A stretch of DNA of 64,000 nt from Leucobacter aridicollis (GTDB taxonomy: Bacteria; Actinomycetota; Actinomycetes; Actinomycetales; Microbacteriaceae). Of the stretch, positions 59,232 to 64,000 are shown piece after piece. Made by a program: the position numbers and the translations under genes. The notes under the pieces were generated by a model. The model worked only from the letters and a program-made list of their open reading frames with translations, had not been told where the DNA came from and searched no databases. Positions within the stretch are counted from its first letter, which is position 1, and every line of letters starts with the position of its first letter. The stretch lies in contig NZ_CP075339.1 in NCBI RefSeq assembly GCF_024399335.1, positions 186,001 through 250,000 of the forward strand. Reading direction: 5' to 3'.

Positions 59232-59518
59232 CAGATTGCCTCCTCAAACGCAGGAGCACCAGGCTCTGTGATGCGGCGGATCTCGCGGGGCTGCTGCTCC
59301 ATGACGTGCACCGCGACGGCCTGCAGCGCGGCGGCAAGGGCGCACGCGGACTCGGGCGTGAACGACTTGATGCCAGCTTCGTCTCCGAAGTCTAGTTCGA
59401 CGGTGAGAGTGCCGTTGGTGCGGCTCCACGGGCTCACGGTCGCGCCGGCAACCTCGATGGTGGTGTTGAAGGTGTTGGGGTTCTCAGGGTTCTGCGTAAT
59501 AATGGGTGAGACGTTCAT
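59231..59518 (-). CDS. Phage-type beta-rich protein
   Basis: A 95-residue protein with alternating polar/hydrophobic strands (NTFNTTIEVAGATVSPWSRTNGTLTVELDFG) then a helix. Its start overlaps the stop of the gene at 59515 by 4 bp. Role unknown; similar small proteins accompany the previous one. Confidence 0.6.
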   Translation of the reverse strand: MNVSPIITQNPENPNTFNTTIEVAGATVSPWSRTNGTLTVELDFGDEAGIKSFTPESACALAAALQAVAVHVMEQQPREIRRITEPGAPAFEEAI

Positions 59519-59883
59519 CGTTGTACTTCCTTTGTGTTTGTCTCGGTGTTCGAACCCTCGCTGCAGGCCTGATTGGCGTTAGATCCTGCAGTGGGGGTGT
59601 TCTTTTCTGTGGGTGTGGGGAAGAGCCAGAGCAAGCCGCTCCGCATTCTCCCTGCACGGTTCTTCTTGGGCCGGGCGATCCTTGCTGTCATGCCGAGCAT
59701 CATGTACTCGAGTGATTCCGCGTTGACCATCGCATGAAAGCCGTTCATCGCCGTGATGGTGAACGGACCTCCACTGTTGAGTAGCTGCCGGATCGCAGCC
59801 TCTCCTGTCGGGTCACTGTATGTCAGTGGGTCCATCCCCGAGTGATCTGCGGGGGCGCGGCTCTCTCTAAGCGTCTGCTGCAT
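59515..59883 (-). CDS. Phage-type protein of unknown function
   Basis: A 122-residue protein. N-terminal half: YSDPTGEAAIRQLLNSGGPFTITAMNGFHAMVNAESLEYMMLG. C-terminal half is basic and low complexity (PKKNRAGRMRSG then Thr/Asn/Ser). ATG 59883 overlaps the end of the excisionase-like gene by 17 bp. Confidence 0.6.
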   Translation of the reverse strand: MQQTLRESRAPADHSGMDPLTYSDPTGEAAIRQLLNSGGPFTITAMNGFHAMVNAESLEYMMLGMTARIARPKKNRAGRMRSGLLWLFPTPTEKNTPTAGSNANQACSEGSNTETNTKEVQR

Positions 59884-60067
59884 TGAATGCCTCCTCGATG
59901 AAGCGATCGAGCTCAGCAGCGGCAATGACCGTGCGTCCCCCTAACTTGCCGGTTTTGATCCGCCCCGTATGGATCAGCCATCTAACGGCAGCCTCTGAGC
60001 GGCGCAGTTCGGTAGCGACCTCGCCAACGAAATAGAAGCGAGGCTTCTCGAGCGTCGAAAGTGTCAT
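59867..60067 (-). CDS. Excisionase-like HTH protein
   Basis: A 66-residue protein: FYFVGEVATELRRSEAAVRWLIHTGRIKTGKLGGRTVIAAAELDRFIEEAF, the winged MerR/Xis-type HTH typical of recombination directionality factors. ATG 60067 follows AAGGAAGG. It reads divergently from the integrase side and heads the long minus-strand operon. Confidence 0.75.
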   Translation of the reverse strand: MTLSTLEKPRFYFVGEVATELRRSEAAVRWLIHTGRIKTGKLGGRTVIAAAELDRFIEEAFNAADA

Positions 60068-60177
60068 TGCGTATCCTTCCTTTAGGTGTGGCGCATTCCT
60101 GACGAGCCACTGCCACTTACTGTAGATAGTTGGCGTCGGCTTGTCAAGGCTGTGCCGCGTGGGCTTTAATGGGACCC

Positions 60178-60879
60178 ATGCACCACTTAATCTCCGTTCT
60201 TCTTCCTGACGGGAGCGAGCCAACCTGGGAAGACGCGATAGTCCTGAATATCGGGATCGGCGTTATCCCAGAACTGAAGGTTCAGTTTCAGGAGAAATGG
60301 CTGAATCGTGGGGACGAGGTCATGGCTCCTGTTGTTCATATGCGCATTCGATTCAGCCAGTACCAGGGGCGCTTTCTCGCACAGTTTGTGGGGCTCGAAG
60401 CGCCTGAGGTTGCAGGTACTGACTTGCGTGAAATTAGGGTTGCAGAGCTGCTGCGGATGGCTTCTTCGGCAGCAATCTATGTCAAGCATTCTGTGGACGA
60501 GGATCCAGTTAGCCTGTACGAAAGTCGCGGGGACGAAGCGATGTCTCTCGAGGGTAGTCGGCTAGGGCTCCTGGCAAAGGAGCGAGGCCCCGTGGACCCT
60601 GTTTTGAAGGAAGTCGCCCTCATATACAACGTGGCGCTGTTGTCATCTCAAGCGCCAGCGAAGGCTGTGGAGAAGGCGTTTCAGTTGCCTGCGAGGACGG
60701 CAGCTCGCTGGATTGCGAAAGCCCGAGAAAACGGCATGCTGGAGCGCCCGTCTCTTGTTGGGTTTGAGGATAGTGTCAAGGGCTATGACGAAATTCGGGC
60801 AAAGTGGGGGTCTTATGGTCCGCCACTAAACGCTGATCCACTTCCTCCTAACTTTGGTGCAGATGATGGCGAGCGTTAA
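60178..60879 (+). CDS. Integrase-linked regulator-like protein
   Basis: A 233-residue protein. The C-terminal part (AVEKAFQLPARTAARWIAKARENGML) looks like a helix-turn-helix; the N-terminal 130 residues resemble a beta-rich binding domain (IVLNIGIGVIPELKVQFQEKW). TTTAAT lies 7 nt before the ATG, an acceptable leaderless -10. It overlaps the integrase start and diverges from the excisionase-like gene, the usual position of a lysogeny repressor. That role is inferred. Confidence 0.65.
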   Translation: MHHLISVLLPDGSEPTWEDAIVLNIGIGVIPELKVQFQEKWLNRGDEVMAPVVHMRIRFSQYQGRFLAQFVGLEAPEVAGTDLREIRVAELLRMASSAAIYVKHSVDEDPVSLYESRGDEAMSLEGSRLGLLAKERGPVDPVLKEVALIYNVALLSSQAPAKAVEKAFQLPARTAARWIAKARENGMLERPSLVGFEDSVKGYDEIRAKWGSYGPPLNADPLPPNFGADDGER

Positions 60880-61960
60880 ACAGCGCCCCAATGGCTCCTG
60901 GCGCGCCCGCTACCGGGACGCCGATGGCAAGGAACATGCTCGCCATTTCAAGCTCAAACGGGACGCGCAACGTTGGCTGGACGAAGTCACGACATCCACG
61001 CTCACCGGCAACTATGTGGATCCGAAAACTGCGAAGCTCACAGTGAGCGAGTGGTGTGACACCTGGATCCAGGGATACAACAAGCGGCCTCGGTCAATCC
61101 TCCAAGCGAAGACGCACATCGCCCGTATCAAAGATCGTTTCGGCGGGCGCACACTCGTGTCGGTTCGCCCCTCCGAAGTGAAAGCTTGGATCGCAGATCT
61201 GCAAGCATCGGGACTGTCAGAGGCCACCGTTCGGGGCGCGCACCAAAGATTCAGCCAGATATTCAGTGATGCTGTCCTGGATGGGCTGATTCCAAGGTCG
61301 CCATCCTCGAAGCGCACAGCGCCGGCCATGCCGAAGCCAATCTCGTACGTGGCAACTACGGCGCAAATCTGGGCGCTGCATGATGCGATGCCTGAACACC
61401 TTAGGGGAGCCATCCTGCTCGGTGCATTCGCCGGGCTTCGCAGAGGGGAGATTGTCGCATTGCGGGTGGAAGATGTCGACTTCATGCGCGGCGTTATTAC
61501 GCCTGCAATCCAGTACCCCAACGACCCCCTCAAGACTGAGGAGTCGAAACAGCCCATTCCGATCCCGCAGGAGCTTGCTCTGGAGCTGAATAAGGTTCCC
61601 GCGCAGTGGGGGAGCAGCAAGCTCGTAGTGAACTCTCTCGGGAAGCCAACAGCGCCGCAGTACCTGAACATGGCGTTCATCGAAGCTCGAGCCAAAGTTG
61701 AGGGCCTGCCCGAAGGCTTCCGCATTCACGACCTCAGGCATTACTACGCGAGCATGTTGATCTCCGCCGGCCTCGACGTAAAGATGGTGCAAGCGCGCTT
61801 GAGGCACAAGTCCGCCAAGACCACGCTGGACATTTACGGACACCTTTGGCCGGACTCTGACGAGGCTTCACGAGCAGCTGTCGCGGCCGTCTTTGGTCAG
61901 CGCGCTGGAAACGTTGCGGACTCCCTGCGGACAGTAGCCGCAGAACCCCAAGGTTCGTAA
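60863..61960 (+). CDS. Tyrosine-type site-specific integrase
   Basis: A 365-residue phage integrase: arm-binding domain with SVKQRPNGSWRARYRDADGKEH, core-binding SAM-like domain (TAKLTVSEWCDTWIQGYNK), catalytic domain with AGLRRGEIVALRVEDVDF (Arg I, near residue 192), HDLRHYYASMLISAG (His-x-x-Arg near 290) and LDIYGHLWPDS (Tyr nucleophile near 324). It would recombine the 19-bp core, whose copy at 61969 lies 8 bp beyond the stop. ATG at 60863 or 60866. Confidence 0.93.
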   Translation: MMASVKQRPNGSWRARYRDADGKEHARHFKLKRDAQRWLDEVTTSTLTGNYVDPKTAKLTVSEWCDTWIQGYNKRPRSILQAKTHIARIKDRFGGRTLVSVRPSEVKAWIADLQASGLSEATVRGAHQRFSQIFSDAVLDGLIPRSPSSKRTAPAMPKPISYVATTAQIWALHDAMPEHLRGAILLGAFAGLRRGEIVALRVEDVDFMRGVITPAIQYPNDPLKTEESKQPIPIPQELALELNKVPAQWGSSKLVVNSLGKPTAPQYLNMAFIEARAKVEGLPEGFRIHDLRHYYASMLISAGLDVKMVQARLRHKSAKTTLDIYGHLWPDSDEASRAAVAAVFGQRAGNVADSLRTVAAEPQGS

Positions 61961-61968
61961 CAGATTTA

Positions 61969-61987
61969 CTAGAACAGGGTGTTCTTG
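61969..61987. repeat. Attachment repeat, right (attR core) inside nucS
   Basis: CTAGAACAGGGTGTTCTTG, identical to the left copy. On the minus strand it encodes the last residues of NucS (KNTLF) and the stop. Confidence 0.85.
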
Positions 61988-62661
61988 TCTTCCATGCCGC
62001 GCATCGCGTCGTAGTCGAGCACAAGGCAGCGGATCCCGCGATCCTCAGCGAGCGTGCGCGCCTGCGGTTTGATCTCCTGCGCCGCGAAGACCCCCGACAC
62101 GGGGGCGAGCAGCGGGTCGCGGTTCATGAGCTCAAGGTACCGGGTGAGCTGCTCGACGCCGTCGATCTCGCCGCGGCGCTTGATTTCTACAGCGACCGAG
62201 ACGCCCGCCGAATCTCGGGCGAGGATGTCGACGGGGCCGATCGCCGTCATGTACTCGCGGCGCACGAGCGAGTGCCCGTCGCCGAGTAGGTCGATCTGAT
62301 CGGCGAGGAGCTCCTGTAGGTGCGCCTCAACGCCGTCCTTGATGAGGCCGGGGTCGACGCCGAGATCGTAGGAGGAGTCGTGGATGATCTCGAACAGCGA
62401 GACCACGAGCTTGTCGGCGGTCTTCTTGTGCGTGACCTGCCACTGTTCGACGATGCCAGCTTCGCGCACGTCGTCGTCGAGTTCTAGCGGCTCGAGCGAA
62501 CACGGAGGGCTCATCCAGTTCAGCGGCTTGTACGAGCCACCGTCTGAATGGACGAGGATCGAACCGTCGCCCTTCAGCATCAGTACGCGCTTCGCGCGCG
62601 GCAGGTGGGCCGACAGCCGACCCGCATAGTCAACGGAACAGTCAGCAACCACGATTCGCAC
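61969..62661 (-). CDS. nucS: Mismatch-specific endonuclease NucS (EndoMS)
   Basis: A 230-residue nuclease that replaces MutSL-type mismatch repair in many actinobacteria. N-terminal DNA-binding domain residues 1-110; catalytic part has D145, E159-K161 in [20 protein letters not shown] and Q171. The C-terminus DKNTLF resembles the short clamp-binding tail reported for this family (..LxLF). The stop codon and tail lie in the attachment core, so the gene is preserved after integration. It starts 9 bp after the MFS transporter stop on the same strand. Confidence 0.93.
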   Translation of the reverse strand: MRIVVADCSVDYAGRLSAHLPRAKRVLMLKGDGSILVHSDGGSYKPLNWMSPPCSLEPLELDDDVREAGIVEQWQVTHKKTADKLVVSLFEIIHDSSYDLGVDPGLIKDGVEAHLQELLADQIDLLGDGHSLVRREYMTAIGPVDILARDSAGVSVAVEIKRRGEIDGVEQLTRYLELMNRDPLLAPVSGVFAAQEIKPQARTLAEDRGIRCLVLDYDAMRGMEDKNTLF

Positions 62662-62670
62662 CGTGACAGT

Positions 62671-63939
62671 TTAGCCGGTTGTGGTGCTGCCTGCCTGTCT
62701 GCCGGGTTCGCGGGCGGCCCCGGCTGCGAAGACAACGAAGATAAGGAATGCGACGAGCGGGAGAAACGCGTTCAAGAGCCCGAGATGCTCGCCGAGCAGG
62801 CCGATTGCCATCGGCCCGACAAGAAACGCAGCGTAGGCGATCGCCGAGACGGTCGCGACGCCGCGTACTGCCTTTGTCGGGTCATCGGCGGCGGCCGAGA
62901 TGCCGATCGGGAACCCGAGGGCGCTGCCGACGCCCCACAGCCCGGCGCAGATGTACGCTGCCCAGCTGAAGGGAAGCACGTTGATGAGCACGATGCTTGC
63001 GCCGGCGGTGATCGCGCTCGCTCGGAGGATCCAGACGCGGCCGAATCGTTCGAGGAGCCAGCTGCCTGCCGCGCGGGTTGTGAGCATCGCAACGAAGAAG
63101 ACGCCGAGTGCGAGCGCCGCCGCGGAGTTCGAGAAGCCGCGGTGGTCTGCAAGCGCGAGGGGGAGCCAGTCTGTCGCGGTTCCCTCGGTGAGGCTGAGGC
63201 TCATCGCCACGAAGCCGATGACGATGATGCGGGGGTCGCGCCACGGGTTGTAACTTGTGTGCTTGGGCGGCGCCGTCTCGGCTGCCGGATTCGCGAGCAG
63301 CTGGATGGGGCCTGTGTTCGTGTTGACTGGCACCGGCTCGGCAGCTGGTTCCACGGGCTCGACGCCCGGAATGCTGCGGATTGCCACGAGGACGCCAGCG
63401 ATGATGACGATGAAGACGGCGGCGAGATGCACGGGGACTGGAATCTTTAGCATCTCGGCGAGCGCACCAACGCCCATCGCGCTCACACCGCCGAAGCTGT
63501 ATCCGCCGTGCAGGATCGGCATGCGCGATTTTCCGAGTGCTCGCTCGGCTGCTGCCCCGCTCACGTTCATAGCGACGTCGCTCGTGCTGAAGAAGAACCC
63601 GAAGCACGCGAGTGCGAGCATTCCAGGGATCGGCATGCCAAACCACAGCAGCGTGGCGCCAAGCGGCATGAATAGCGCCTGGCCGAGCGCCCCGTAGAGA
63701 ATCGATTGGCGGGGCCCGAGCCACGTCACCGTGCGGCCGGCGAACACGAGGCCGAGGAGCGATCCCGCGGCGAGCGTGAGCCCGATCACGCTCATCTCGA
63801 ATGTGCTCGCGTCAAGGCGGTCGCGAACTGCAGGGATTCGGGCGAGCCAGTTGCCAAAGCCGAAGCCGAACATCGTGAACACGATGAGCACGCCGAACGT
63901 CCACCTCGACGGGGAGGGAGGCGAGTCTTGGGCAGCCAC
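62671..63939 (-). CDS. MFS transporter
   Basis: A 422-residue protein with twelve predicted membrane helices and a central hydrophilic loop (about residues 195-235, EPVEPAAEPVPVNTNTG). Conserved features include GFGFGNWLARIPAVRDRLDAS near the start, FAGRTVTWLGPRQSILYGALGQ (MFS loop 2-3 motif), and GGYSFGGVSAMGVGAL. It is of the FucP/YbjJ-like branch; substrate unknown. GTG 63939 follows AGGAG at 4 nt; the frame extends to 63984. Confidence 0.85.
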   Translation of the reverse strand: MAAQDSPPSPSRWTFGVLIVFTMFGFGFGNWLARIPAVRDRLDASTFEMSVIGLTLAAGSLLGLVFAGRTVTWLGPRQSILYGALGQALFMPLGATLLWFGMPIPGMLALACFGFFFSTSDVAMNVSGAAAERALGKSRMPILHGGYSFGGVSAMGVGALAEMLKIPVPVHLAAVFIVIIAGVLVAIRSIPGVEPVEPAAEPVPVNTNTGPIQLLANPAAETAPPKHTSYNPWRDPRIIVIGFVAMSLSLTEGTATDWLPLALADHRGFSNSAAALALGVFFVAMLTTRAAGSWLLERFGRVWILRASAITAGASIVLINVLPFSWAAYICAGLWGVGSALGFPIGISAAADDPTKAVRGVATVSAIAYAAFLVGPMAIGLLGEHLGLLNAFLPLVAFLIFVVFAAGAAREPGRQAGSTTTG

Positions 63940-64000
63940 AGTGCTCCTGACGAAAAAGGTGACCGCGCTGCGGCTGAACCCCACTATTCTAGGCGTTTCG

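Larger units (their letters stand above)
44345..61987. mobile_element. Integrated element in the 3' end of nucS (defective prophage or satellite-like)
   Basis: About 17.6 kb bounded by the exact 19-bp repeat CTAGAACAGGGTGTTCTTG at both ends. It carries a tyrosine integrase next to the right end, an excisionase-like gene, an ATPase replication gene with repeats, small phage-type genes, HNH, tape measure and cargo. No capsid, portal, terminase, lysis or conjugation gene is visible. Central cargo (about 46-48.6 kb) looks AT-richer than the chromosome. Boundaries are seen in sequence; mobility is inferred. Confidence 0.85.

Noticed and set aside
44345..61987. Integrative conjugative element
   Set aside because: No FtsK/TraB-type transfer gene, relaxase or type IV secretion gene was found.

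Overview
The window is GC-rich actinobacterial chromosome, most likely from the Microbacteriaceae; Leucobacter or a close relative is my guess, based on protein style only. Support comes from the gene content: NucS mismatch endonuclease, menaquinone genes, a corynebacterial-type BioQ/BioYMN biotin system, an LCP wall-ligase fragment, an SCO4848-like membrane protein, and many apparently leaderless transcripts. At least 22 starts lie 6-7 nt behind a TANNNT box.

Bases 1-44344 are mainly conserved chromosome. In order they hold: an LCP protein fragment, tRNA-Ser(UGA), serS with a HAD phosphatase, a diacylglycerol-kinase-like gene, a PadR/HAAS membrane pair with twin operators, an AT-rich pocket with a candidate secreted peptide bacteriocin and a small membrane partner, pheA, pgm, a NagD-like phosphatase, a TSUP permease, pyrE, a sirtuin and pyruvate carboxylase. 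Next comes a quinone and redox block: ferredoxin reductase, polyprenyl synthase, menG with a long basic tail, menF and menD, with a PPK2 kinase between the last two. Then follow two GT4 glycosyltransferases, a secreted CHAP-like hydrolase, tRNA-Ser(GGA), a wall-anchored surface protein, an orphan LuxR regulator, a polar amino-acid ABC transporter, tagD, a thioesterase, a GNAT/cupin pair, an HdeD-like protein, an SseB-like protein, and bioYMN with divergent bioQ.

Bases 44345-61987 are an integrated element bounded by an exact 19-bp direct repeat. The right copy is the 3' end, including the stop codon, of nucS. The integrase ends 8 bp from that repeat. The element has an integrase-linked regulator, an excisionase-like HTH gene, a run of tiny overlapping genes, a RepA-like ATPase next to a dense GTACCCG repeat cluster, an HNH nuclease, and a tape-measure protein with two small neighbours. 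I see no terminase, portal, capsid, baseplate or lysis gene, so it is either a deleted prophage or a satellite-like element. Cargo with its own leaderless promoters includes a split HipA-like kinase/HIRAN pair, two lipoproteins and two unrecognised genes.

Bases 61969-63939 return to chromosome with nucS and an MFS transporter. The most promising new biology is the HipA-kinase/HIRAN pair, the GTACCCG array, the lone tape-measure gene and the candidate bacteriocin pair.
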